The position numbers and the translations under genes are program-made. The notes beneath the pieces are model-generated. The model saw only the letters and a list, made by a program, of their open reading frames with translations, was not told where the DNA came from and made no database searches. This document shows positions 1 through 6,004 of a stretch of DNA of 10,613 bases, in pieces. Origin of the DNA: Sulfurovum sp. (GTDB taxonomy: Bacteria; Campylobacterota; Campylobacteria; Campylobacterales; Sulfurovaceae); NCBI GenBank assembly GCA_020719895.1, contig DYPM01000043.1:1-10613 (forward strand), given 5' to 3'. Every line of letters begins with the position of its first letter. The stretch's first letter is position 1.

Positions 1-213
1 AGAGTAGAGCTTCTAAGCATCACCGACAAAACCAAATATGATCCTGCGATCATCAGCGGATTTAAGCATGTTGCCTCGGGCGATTACTGGTCTAGTTCGC
101 CCTATGCGTCGGATACTTCCAATGCGTGGGGTGTCAACTTCAAGCATGGCAACGACTTCTGGTACGGTAAGTCCCCTGCCTACTTGGTGCGTTGCGTGCG
201 AGACAGTGAGTGA
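1..213 (+). CDS. C-terminal end of a DUF1566 (Lcl C-terminal domain) protein, 5' truncated by the window edge
   Basis: An open frame runs from base 1 to a TGA at 211-213, giving 70 residues with no start in the window. The sequence is the typical end of a DUF1566/Lcl C-terminal domain: an aromatic YWSSSPY stretch (about residues 29-35 of the fragment), then NAWGVNF, then FWYG, ending in LVRCVRD. In this family the final VRCVR strand closes a small fold related to C-type lectin-like/formylglycine-enzyme-like domains and is often found on exported proteins. That is family knowledge; no signal peptide can be seen here because the N-terminus is missing. Base composition is about 50% GC over the first 180 bases, clearly above the 32-38% of genes further right. 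It converges on ygiQ, with 106 bases between the two stops. The function of the whole protein cannot be judged. Confidence 0.82.
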   Translation, partial: RVELLSITDKTKYDPAIISGFKHVASGDYWSSSPYASDTSNAWGVNFKHGNDFWYGKSPAYLVRCVRDSE

Positions 214-319
214 CTTTGATACTTTGAATTTGCTCTTTGTAAAGAGGGTTTGAGGTGATGGAGTCTCCTGTCGCGATACAAATAAAGCTTAAGGAGCATC
301 AAAACAAGCAAAAATCATC

Positions 320-2074
320 TCAACTCGCAAATCCACTCTTAAAGTCATCTTTTGCTTGTACGATCGCTTTTTGTTTCTCTTTGCGTATGGGGTCTTTTTC
401 TACAAAGATTTTTTTGCGTGTTGCGGGGTCAAGTTCTGTGTAGTACATCACAGCCGAGTAGGTGCTAGGTGTGGGGGTGAAGACTTGTGCTTGTTCGGGA
501 TTCATCTTTAGCTCATGTGTGGTGAAGCGTTTAAGCTCGTGCATATCTTTTTCAGTACACCCTGGATGAGCGGCGATGAGGTAGTAGGTGAGAAATTGCT
601 GTTTTCCCATCTCTTTGTTGAGTTTGTCGTAAAGCTTTTTGAACTCTACGAGTGTCTGTTTGCTCGGTTTGCCCATGAGATCAAGTACGTGTTGTTCGGT
701 GTGTTCGGGTGCGACTTTCATCTGTCCTGAGATGTGGTGTTCGACGAGTTCTCGAAGGTAACTGTAGCCTTTGCGTTTGTCTTCATTGATGAGATCGTAG
801 CGAATCCCTGATGCGACAAAGGCTTTACGAATGCCTGGGATGTTGCGTACCTGTTTCATCATTCCTATCACCCTTGTGTGGTCGGGTTTCATCGCGTTAC
901 ACAGATGACGCGAGTCTACGCAACGCTGATGATCACAGGTGCCAAGTTTGAGTTTTTTGTCACACTCATAGCCGTACATATTTGCCGTGGGTCCTCCAAG
1001 GTCGGAGATGATCCCTTTGAAATCTTTGTACTCTTTGAAGCGGTTTGCTTCCTTGACGATGTTCCCTTCACTTCTGGTGCGAATGGTACGCCCTTGATGT
1101 ACGCCAATAGCACAAAAGTTACACTCTCCCCAACAGCCGTGATGGGTCATGATGGAGAACTTGATCGTCTCTAAGCACTTTACTTTCCCCTCATTTTGAT
1201 GATATGGATGAAGTTCGCGCATATAAGGATATGAGGCTACTTCGTCCATCTCTTTTTCATTGAGATAATCACACGGTGGATTTTGGATGGCGTAACGCCC
1301 CTCTACTTCTTGGAAAAGTCCTTTTGCTGAGATTGGGTCGTTGTTGTCGTAAAAGTGGTCAAAAAGGTCGATATATCTCTCTTTGTTAGATAGACATTCA
1401 CTATGAGAAGGCAGTTGGATAAACGCATCAACAGGCTCTTTGGCGATATAGCAGAGTCCACGAATCGTACGCCACTCTTTGCCTTGATCCAATGCTCGTG
1501 TGAGTTCTCGCACGGCAATCTCTCCCATTCCATAGACTATGATGTCAGCTTTGGCATCAAAGAGGATGGGTTTGCGTAGCTTATTGCTCCAGTAGTCGTA
1601 GTGTGTCACACGTCTAAGACTCGCTTCGATACCACCTAAGACTATTGGCACGGTTTGTTTGAAGTGTTGGCGAATGAGGTTGGTGTAGACTAATACCGCA
1701 CGATCGGGGCGTTTGGTGTTGACTCCTCCAGGTGTGTAGTCATCGCTTTTGCGAAACTTTTTTGTCGCAGTATAGTTTGCTACCATTGAGTCGATACTTC
1801 CGCCACTCACTCCCCAGTAAAGGCGTGGCTCTCCGAGTCGTTTGATATCTTGATCGGATGTGATATCAGGTTGTCCGATAATACCGACTTTGTACCCCAT
1901 CTGCTCTAAGATGCGTCCCACTACAGCTACGCCGATAAAAGGAGAGTCGATATACGCATCACCACTTACGAGGATCACGTCGCACTGCTTCCAGCCCAAA
2001 TCATCCATTTCGGCTTTAGTAGTGGGAAGAAATTGGGGTTTGTCTCTCAAAAAATCCACGCTATCATCAGCCAA
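320..2074 (-). CDS. ygiQ: YgiQ family radical SAM protein (UPF0313)
   Basis: The protein is about 584 residues and matches the YgiQ family along its length. The N-terminal part has FLPTTKAEMDDLGW, a CDVILVSGDAYIDSP stretch and GGIEASLRR (about 147-155), typical of the cobalamin-binding-like region of this family. The radical SAM motif CxxxCxxC is at C314, C318 and C321, followed by the SRSEGNIV and SDLGGPTANMYG motifs. Four further cysteines follow at C371, C380, C385 and C392. The family should bind a 4Fe-4S cluster and S-adenosylmethionine; its substrate is not established. It is shorter than the E. coli protein (about 740 residues as I recall), lacking its long basic tail. The start is uncertain: the first candidate is a TTG at 2072-2074 with a weak ribosome site, overlapping the upstream gene by 28 bases. 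GTG at 2057-2059 or TTG at 2048-2050 are alternatives. Likely translated by coupling as the third gene of its operon. GC is near 46% in the stretch counted, higher than the genes to the right. Confidence 0.93.
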   Translation of the reverse strand: MADDSVDFLRDKPQFLPTTKAEMDDLGWKQCDVILVSGDAYIDSPFIGVAVVGRILEQMGYKVGIIGQPDITSDQDIKRLGEPRLYWGVSGGSIDSMVANYTATKKFRKSDDYTPGGVNTKRPDRAVLVYTNLIRQHFKQTVPIVLGGIEASLRRVTHYDYWSNKLRKPILFDAKADIIVYGMGEIAVRELTRALDQGKEWRTIRGLCYIAKEPVDAFIQLPSHSECLSNKERYIDLFDHFYDNNDPISAKGLFQEVEGRYAIQNPPCDYLNEKEMDEVASYPYMRELHPYHQNEGKVKCLETIKFSIMTHHGCWGECNFCAIGVHQGRTIRTRSEGNIVKEANRFKEYKDFKGIISDLGGPTANMYGYECDKKLKLGTCDHQRCVDSRHLCNAMKPDHTRVIGMMKQVRNIPGIRKAFVASGIRYDLINEDKRKGYSYLRELVEHHISGQMKVAPEHTEQHVLDLMGKPSKQTLVEFKKLYDKLNKEMGKQQFLTYYLIAAHPGCTEKDMHELKRFTTHELKMNPEQAQVFTPTPSTYSAVMYYTELDPATRKKIFVEKDPIRKEKQKAIVQAKDDFKSGFAS

Positions 2075-2361
2075 AAGATAAGAAAAAATCCCAAAAATCC
2101 GCCAATCATAAACTGCACTTCGCCAAGAAGACCATCACCACCAGCAATCGCCATGACAATCATAAAAACCACCGTCACAAAAAAGGCAACCACAGCTGCA
2201 TTTTTGAGTCCCAATCCTGGTTCAAGATGCACAGCAATAATCTCCGTAAGCATCGGCAAAAGCAACACAATCGCCACACCCAAAAGCAAAAACAGAGCAA
2301 TCAATGCGATGAGAATCTTGCGAGACTCTTTTTTGTCTTGATCTTCTCTATCGTTTATCAT
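2047..2361 (-). CDS. small three-helix inner-membrane protein, unknown function
   Basis: This gene encodes 104 residues. A charged N-terminus rich in Asp, Glu, Lys and Arg (residues 1-15) is followed by three hydrophobic segments at about 16-38, 53-74 and 82-103. The last one runs to the C-terminus and ends in aromatic residues. I recognise no family. Its ATG (2359-2361) overlaps the stop of the PH-domain gene in an ATGA arrangement, and its own end overlaps the proposed ygiQ start by 28 bases, so it is almost certainly the middle gene of a translationally coupled operon. By position it may act with the membrane-bound PH protein, but nothing in the sequence shows how. The compact overlaps at both ends are the main evidence that it is real. 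Confidence 0.8.
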   Translation of the reverse strand: MINDREDQDKKESRKILIALIALFLLLGVAIVLLLPMLTEIIAVHLEPGLGLKNAAVVAFFVTVVFMIVMAIAGGDGLLGEVQFMIGGFLGFFLIFWLMIAWIF

Positions 2362-2753
2362 GCGGGTTGTCTATTGTTGTTTTGTCCTGCTTTGAGCAAT
2401 TCACGGACTTTGTTTGGTTCTGGAAATCCTGCGGCGACTATTTCGGGAAGATCTCCAGTCGTATAAATCTCTACTTTGCCTACTCCAAAGATACGATTAA
2501 AAAATGATTGTTTGACTTTGACCGCACGCACGCTACTGATAGACATCTCAGAGCGTTCTTTGCTTAAAAGTCCTTTTTCAAAAAGAATTTCATTTTCATA
2601 AATAGTGAGTTTAGAGGCTTTCGTCTGAAGATACCAAAAAAGCAAAATAATCAATCCAAGACCAAAAGCAGCGATAAGTATCACAGCCAGCACAAAACTA
2701 AACGGATCATTTTTGAACATCGCAGGATGTTCGGAGTAGAGCGGTTCGTTCAT
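2358..2753 (-). CDS. bacterial PH domain (DUF304/YdbS-like) membrane protein
   Basis: The 131-residue protein has one long hydrophobic segment at about 18-42 and a bacterial PH (bPH2, DUF304) domain at about 45-122. Typical motifs are LTIYENEILFEKGLL (49-63), ISSVRAVKVKQSF (72-84), then a RIFGVGKVEIYTTG strand pair (87-100). YdbS-like proteins usually have a two-helix hairpin before this domain; here only one segment is clear. The ATG at 2751-2753 is chosen because AAGGA lies 7 bases upstream and the PH family N-terminus fits; a longer frame to 2834 has no such support. It is first in an operon with the small membrane protein and ygiQ (ATGA overlap). The domain probably faces the cytoplasm. 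The role of these domains in bacteria is mostly unknown, so no specific function is given. Confidence 0.87.
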   Translation of the reverse strand: MNEPLYSEHPAMFKNDPFSFVLAVILIAAFGLGLIILLFWYLQTKASKLTIYENEILFEKGLLSKERSEMSISSVRAVKVKQSFFNRIFGVGKVEIYTTGDLPEIVAAGFPEPNKVRELLKAGQNNNRQPA

Positions 2754-2799
2754 CTGTTTTTCCTTTACGAATGGTTTTTGTAATATTTGGAGGTTTTTT

Positions 2800-2877
2800 A
2801 TGACAAAGAAGAAGAGTACTTCTTGTATTGCCAAAAAATCTGCGAAGTATAGCAGTAACTCTCTAAGGATTGTGTGA
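2800..2877 (+). CDS. candidate 25-codon small ORF with a strong ribosome site
   Basis: An ATG at 2800-2802 sits 6 bases after a perfect GGAGG (2789-2793) and opens a frame of 25 codons to a TGA at 2875-2877. The peptide is basic and rich in Lys and Ser (starts MTKKKSTS, ends SLRIV), with no membrane segment. It lies in the intergenic region between the divergent PH-domain and NYN genes, about 90 bases upstream of the NYN start. I recognise no homologue and see no clear promoter upstream. It could be a real microprotein, a leader peptide of the NYN gene, or chance. The minus-strand promoter for the PH operon falls inside it, which argues for caution. Confidence 0.25.
   Translation: MTKKKSTSCIAKKSAKYSSNSLRIV
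2846..2854 (-). promoter_or_regulatory. probable sigma-70 extended -10 for the PH protein-ygiQ operon
   Basis: On the minus strand the sequence reads TGCTATACT, an extended -10 (TGn followed by TATACT, one mismatch from TATAAT). No good -35 is seen 16-18 bases upstream, which is normal for Campylobacterota. Transcription would start near 2839 and give a leader of about 86 bases before the ATG at 2753. Predicted from sequence only. Confidence 0.5.
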
Positions 2878-2944
2878 GAAAATAAAATAGGATAGAATAA
2901 CTCCTAAATATTGATTTTCACTTATTTTTTTCAGATATATCAGT

Positions 2945-2950
2945 CATAAT
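2945..2950 (+). promoter_or_regulatory. possible -10 element for the NYN-LOTUS gene
   Basis: CATAAT is one mismatch from TATAAT and lies 18 bases before the GTG start, in very AT-rich DNA. The resulting leader would be only about 12 bases and no -35 is seen. Other AT-rich hexamers nearby (TAGAAT at 2893-2898) are alternatives. Confidence 0.3.
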
Positions 2951-2968
2951 ATAGCAAAAAGAGAAAGA

Positions 2969-3727
2969 GTGAAAAAAGAAAGAAACAACGCACATATTGC
3001 ACTATTTATTGACAGCGATAATATCTCTCATCGATCGCTTGAGGGAATTTTGAATGAGCTTAGCAATTATGGCGTAGTCAATATTCGTCAAGCGTATGGG
3101 AATTGGACCAAAGAGAATCTCAAACATTGGGAAGAGAAACTTTTGGAGTTTGCTATCAAACCAATACAGCAGTTTGATTACACCAAAAACAAAAATGCTA
3201 CTGATATTTTGATGACGATTGACGCGATAGATCTACTTCATACCAAAAAAATAGATATGTTTGCTTTTGCAACCAGCGATTCTGATTTTACACCTGTTGT
3301 AATGCGGATTTTGTCTGATGGAATCAAAGTGTATGGTTTTGGCGAAAAAAAGACACCAAAGCCTTTTATTGCGGCGTGTTCGCAGTTTATTTTTACCGAA
3401 AATTTGATTCCTGAAAATACTATTATAGATGAGATGGGTGTACAAAAACGTCATGTTGATAGAATGAGTGGCGAGGCACTCCGAAAAGATGTTTGGTTGA
3501 TTAATTTACTTCAAAATGCAGTGACGCAGAGTATGGAAGATGATGGTTGGGCGAGACTTGCTGATGTGGGACAGTATATCAATAACAACTCTTCGTTTTC
3601 GCCAATCAATTATGGATATAAAAAACTGAGTGTTTTGATCGATGCAGTCGATAGTTTTGATATCTATCTTGATGATAAAACAAAACAGATGAGTATTCGT
3701 AATCGAGAGTTTCGCAGTCGCGTGTAG
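2969..3727 (+). CDS. NYN domain (LabA/DUF88, limkain b1-type) protein with C-terminal OST-HTH/LOTUS domain
   Basis: The protein has 252 residues. Residues 9-145 form a NYN (PIN-like) nuclease domain: ALFIDSDN with Asp15 and Asp17, NKNATDILMTIDAIDLL with Asp79, and TSDSDFTPVV with Asp104 and Asp106. These acidic residues are those expected to bind metal in this fold. Residues about 170-245 resemble an OST-HTH/LOTUS domain (GWARLADVGQYI, then YGYKKLSVLIDAVDSFDI), a winged-helix module linked in other proteins to RNA binding. Together they suggest a metal-dependent RNase or RNA-binding regulator in the cytoplasm; the target is unknown. The start is a GTG with only a weak AG-rich ribosome site, chosen because the family begins just before ALFID. 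It stands alone on the plus strand and converges on nth with 16 bases between stops and no visible terminator hairpin. Confidence 0.9.
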   Translation: MKKERNNAHIALFIDSDNISHRSLEGILNELSNYGVVNIRQAYGNWTKENLKHWEEKLLEFAIKPIQQFDYTKNKNATDILMTIDAIDLLHTKKIDMFAFATSDSDFTPVVMRILSDGIKVYGFGEKKTPKPFIAACSQFIFTENLIPENTIIDEMGVQKRHVDRMSGEALRKDVWLINLLQNAVTQSMEDDGWARLADVGQYINNNSSFSPINYGYKKLSVLIDAVDSFDIYLDDKTKQMSIRNREFRSRV

Positions 3728-3743
3728 TTGAGGTTTTGTATTT

Positions 3744-4394
3744 TTAGACTTTAAAGCTTTGTGAGGTTTTGCAGTATGGTTGCATAAAACACGCTTCGCA
3801 TTGTGGTTTGATTGCTTTACAACGGTATCTGCCAAAAAGTACCATTGCTTGATGAAGACGGTGAAGATCTGTTTTGAACTTTTTGGTGAGTTCCTCTTCG
3901 GTTTTGAGTGCTGTCTTTGCATCGCTGAGTCCCAAACGGTGTGCAACACGAAAAACATGTGTATCGACTGCCATTAGATTTGCTTGCGTGTATTCTATCA
4001 TCACTACATTAGCAGTTTTTTGTCCTACTCCTGCGAGTCTCATCATCTCTTCTTGATTGAGTGGTATTTCGCCTTGATAGTTTGTCACTACTGATTGAGC
4101 CATTTTGATAAGATTTTTTGATTTGTTATTGAAAAACGAACATGTGTTGATATAGGATTTTACCTCTTCAAGAGTAGCATTGGCAAGTTCGTTTGGAGAT
4201 GGAAATGCTTCAAATAGTGCAGGAGTGATTAGATTGACACGCTTATCAGTGCATTGTGCTGAGAGTATCACGGCGATAAGTAGCTGATAGAGATTTTCGT
4301 ATTGAAGTTCGGTGAGTGAATCTGGATAGTGCTCTAAGAAAAGTGTTTTGATTGCTTTGATCTCTTTTTGTGTCGCTTTTTTGATCTTTGCCAT
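3744..4394 (-). CDS. nth: endonuclease III (DNA glycosylase/AP lyase)
   Basis: The protein has 216 residues, close to the 211 of E. coli Nth. It removes oxidised pyrimidines from DNA and cleaves the abasic strand in base excision repair. The helix-hairpin-helix LAGVGQKTANVV (120-131) carries the catalytic lysine K126, and VDTHVFRV (143-150) carries the catalytic aspartate D144. The C-terminal 4Fe-4S loop is intact: C192, C199, C202 and C208 in the exact C-x6-C-x2-C-x5-C spacing. The ATG at 4392-4394 is chosen because an AGAGAG site lies about 8 bases upstream and the family starts here; longer frames to 4460 have no ribosome site. It is divergent from the PEB4-like gene. A possible -10 (TAAAAT, minus strand, 4429-4434) lies in the shared region but is weak. 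Confidence 0.97.
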   Translation of the reverse strand: MAKIKKATQKEIKAIKTLFLEHYPDSLTELQYENLYQLLIAVILSAQCTDKRVNLITPALFEAFPSPNELANATLEEVKSYINTCSFFNNKSKNLIKMAQSVVTNYQGEIPLNQEEMMRLAGVGQKTANVVMIEYTQANLMAVDTHVFRVAHRLGLSDAKTALKTEEELTKKFKTDLHRLHQAMVLFGRYRCKAIKPQCEACFMQPYCKTSQSFKV

Positions 4395-4475
4395 AAAAAC
4401 ATCTCTCTTTCGCATAGTTTTAGATGTGATTTTATCGCAATTTTGCAAGACTCTTTCCAATATTAATCTATGATT

Positions 4476-4490
4476 TACTCGCTATGAGTA
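4476..4490. repeat. 15-bp inverted repeat overlapping the PEB4-operon -10
   Basis: TACTC, five bases, GAGTA forms a perfect dyad. Its right arm overlaps the first two bases of the TATACT hexamer at 4489-4494. The position is where a repressor site would lie, but a 5-bp arm can occur by chance, and no regulator is suggested by the sequence. Confidence 0.3.
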
Positions 4491-4494
4491 TACT
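4489..4494 (+). promoter_or_regulatory. probable -10 of the PEB4-paralogue-fba operon
   Basis: TATACT lies 38 bases before the ATG at 4533, predicting a start near 4501 and a leader of about 32 bases that includes the AAGGAT ribosome site. There is no clear -35. Confidence 0.45.
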
Positions 4495-4532
4495 TCATTC
4501 ACTAATTTTATTTTCTAAAAGGATCTTAAACA

Positions 4533-5372
4533 ATGGCAAAGCTATTTAAAACCTCTCTACTTATTGCATCTATGACACTCTCTTTGGTTGCTTCTGACAT
4601 TTTGGTTACAGTCAATGGTAAAAATATCACCAAACAAGATGTTCAAGCATTTGTCACTACAGTAGCACCAAATGTGAATTTTGAAACACTTGATGCCACA
4701 CAAAAAGAGATGATCAAGCAAAAGATGATAGAAAATCAACTTCTTGCAGAACATGCTCAAAAAGAGGGAATAGAAAAAACTCCAAAATACCAAGAGATGA
4801 TGGAGAAGATTCGCAACAATTTAACAGTACAACTTTGGGTTGCAGAGCAGTTTGACAATATTATTATCAGTGACAGCGAAGCAAAAAGCTATTTTGAAAA
4901 AAATACAAAAAACTACTTAAAACCAGCAATGCGACAAGCAAAACATATTTTAGTCAAAGAGGAAAAAGAGGCACAAGAGATTATCGATTCTCTTAAAACT
5001 CTTAAAGACAAAGCATTGGTAGAGAAGTTTTCAGAATTGGCAAAATCCAAATCTATTGATCCATCTGCTGCACAAAATGGTGGAGAGCTTGGCGAGTTTA
5101 GTAAAGAGCAGATGGTAAAACCATTTGCTGATGCAGCTTGGGCAATGAAAGAGGGCGAAATGAGTCAACAACCTGTCAAAACTCGTTTTGGTTACCATAT
5201 CATCTACCTTGAAAAAATTATTGCAGAAAAATCACAAGCATACGAAGAGGTCAAAGAGGAGATTATCCAAACACTCAAACAACAGCAGTTTGAACAAAAA
5301 ATTACAGAACTTCTTGTGACACTTCGCAAAACTGCAACCATCACTGAAGTTGAAAACAATCAAACCAAATAG
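4533..5372 (+). CDS. PEB4/Cbf2-like periplasmic peptidyl-prolyl cis-trans isomerase (SurA/PpiC type)
   Basis: The 279-residue protein starts with a signal peptide (charged MAKLFK, hydrophobic core to about 19, likely cut after VAS at 21). Residues 22-130 are a SurA-N-type chaperone region (DILVTVNGKNITKQDV). Residues 135-228 are a parvulin rotamase domain: QAKHILV, FSELAKSKSIDPSA, NGGELGEF, MVKPFADAAWAM and FGYHIIYLEK are all conserved. A C-terminal helix (about 235-265) folds back on the chaperone part in this family. It should help outer-membrane proteins fold in the periplasm, as C. jejuni PEB4 and H. pylori HP0175 do. AGGA lies 9 bases before the ATG. It is divergent from nth and is first in an operon with a rotamase-less paralogue and fba. 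The nth-peb4-fba order matches C. jejuni Cj0595c-Cj0597 as I recall. A lipoprotein cysteine is absent. Confidence 0.95.
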   Translation: MAKLFKTSLLIASMTLSLVASDILVTVNGKNITKQDVQAFVTTVAPNVNFETLDATQKEMIKQKMIENQLLAEHAQKEGIEKTPKYQEMMEKIRNNLTVQLWVAEQFDNIIISDSEAKSYFEKNTKNYLKPAMRQAKHILVKEEKEAQEIIDSLKTLKDKALVEKFSELAKSKSIDPSAAQNGGELGEFSKEQMVKPFADAAWAMKEGEMSQQPVKTRFGYHIIYLEKIIAEKSQAYEEVKEEIIQTLKQQQFEQKITELLVTLRKTATITEVENNQTK

Positions 5373-5390
5373 ATTTAACGGAGCGTATCA

Positions 5391-5981
5391 ATGAAAAAAA
5401 ATATTTTGATAATGACATTTTTGTTTTTGGCTACAGGCGTATTTGCTGATTCTTTGGCGAATGCTTTGTCGCCAAAAGAGTCTCAAGAGACCAAAATGGT
5501 CAATCTTGATAATCTCAAAGTAGGCAAAGAGGGACACAAAAAAAGTGATGTCGTTGCAGTAGTCGGTAGCAAAAAAATCACCAAAGAAGAGGTTGATCAA
5601 TATCTTGGACTTCGCACACAAGGTCACGCAGTGGATTTTGATAAATTAGAAAAAAAAGAGCAAAAAGGTTTGATTGAAGAGATGGCAATCCCACTGCTTG
5701 CTGCTCAAAAAGCCGAAAAAGAGTTTACCAAAGAGGAAAAAGAGCGTATTTTTGCCAATGTAATAGCAAGAGCATGGATGCAAAAAGTAGTCTCTGATAT
5801 CAAAGTGACCGACAAAGAGAGCAAAGCAATGTATGACAAGATTGTCAAACTTGCAAAATCAACCAACAAAGAAGCACAAATCCCTACATTTGAAAAAGTC
5901 AAAGAAGAGATGAAAATGCAAGTTGCACAAGAGAAAGTCGCACAAAATCTAATCAAAGATGCAAAAATAGAGCTTAAATAA
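5391..5981 (+). CDS. periplasmic SurA-N-like chaperone-domain protein lacking a rotamase domain
   Basis: The 196-residue protein has a signal peptide (MKKNILIMTFLFLATGVFA, likely cut after residue 19), then a variable linker to about 52. Residues 54-72 (VVAVVGSKKITKEEVDQYL) match the start of the SurA-N region in the preceding PEB4-like protein. Residues about 139-154 (VTDKESKAMYDK) match the PEB4 segment that leads into the rotamase domain. The roughly 100-residue parvulin domain is then missing, and the chain goes straight to the C-terminal helix (about 166-196, PTFEKVKEEM to AKIELK), equivalent to PEB4 235-275. It therefore looks like a paralogue cut down to the chaperone fold. GGAG lies 7 bases before the ATG and only 18 bases separate it from the upstream stop, so the two are cotranscribed. 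It may be a holdase or a partner of the PEB4 protein; this is inference. Confidence 0.85.
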   Translation: MKKNILIMTFLFLATGVFADSLANALSPKESQETKMVNLDNLKVGKEGHKKSDVVAVVGSKKITKEEVDQYLGLRTQGHAVDFDKLEKKEQKGLIEEMAIPLLAAQKAEKEFTKEEKERIFANVIARAWMQKVVSDIKVTDKESKAMYDKIVKLAKSTNKEAQIPTFEKVKEEMKMQVAQEKVAQNLIKDAKIELK

Positions 5982-6004
5982 TAGACTTTTTACAGGAGAC
6001 AAAA

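Noticed and set aside
233..246. CTCTTTGTAAAGAG inverted repeat after the DUF1566 stop, as a terminator
   Set aside because: Only a 5-bp AT-rich stem is possible with a normal loop, and no T-run follows on either strand.
878..1174. Plus-strand open frame of 98 codons opposite ygiQ
   Set aside because: It is the antisense shadow of conserved ygiQ codons, with no ribosome site or recognisable domain.
2754..2834. N-terminal extension of the PH-domain protein by 27 residues
   Set aside because: The internal ATG at 2751-2753 has a good AAGGA site and the extension resembles no PH-family N-terminus.
3506..3958. Minus-strand open frame of 150 codons across the NYN and nth 3' ends
   Set aside because: It overlaps two well-supported genes, one antisense and one in another frame, and its composition looks random.
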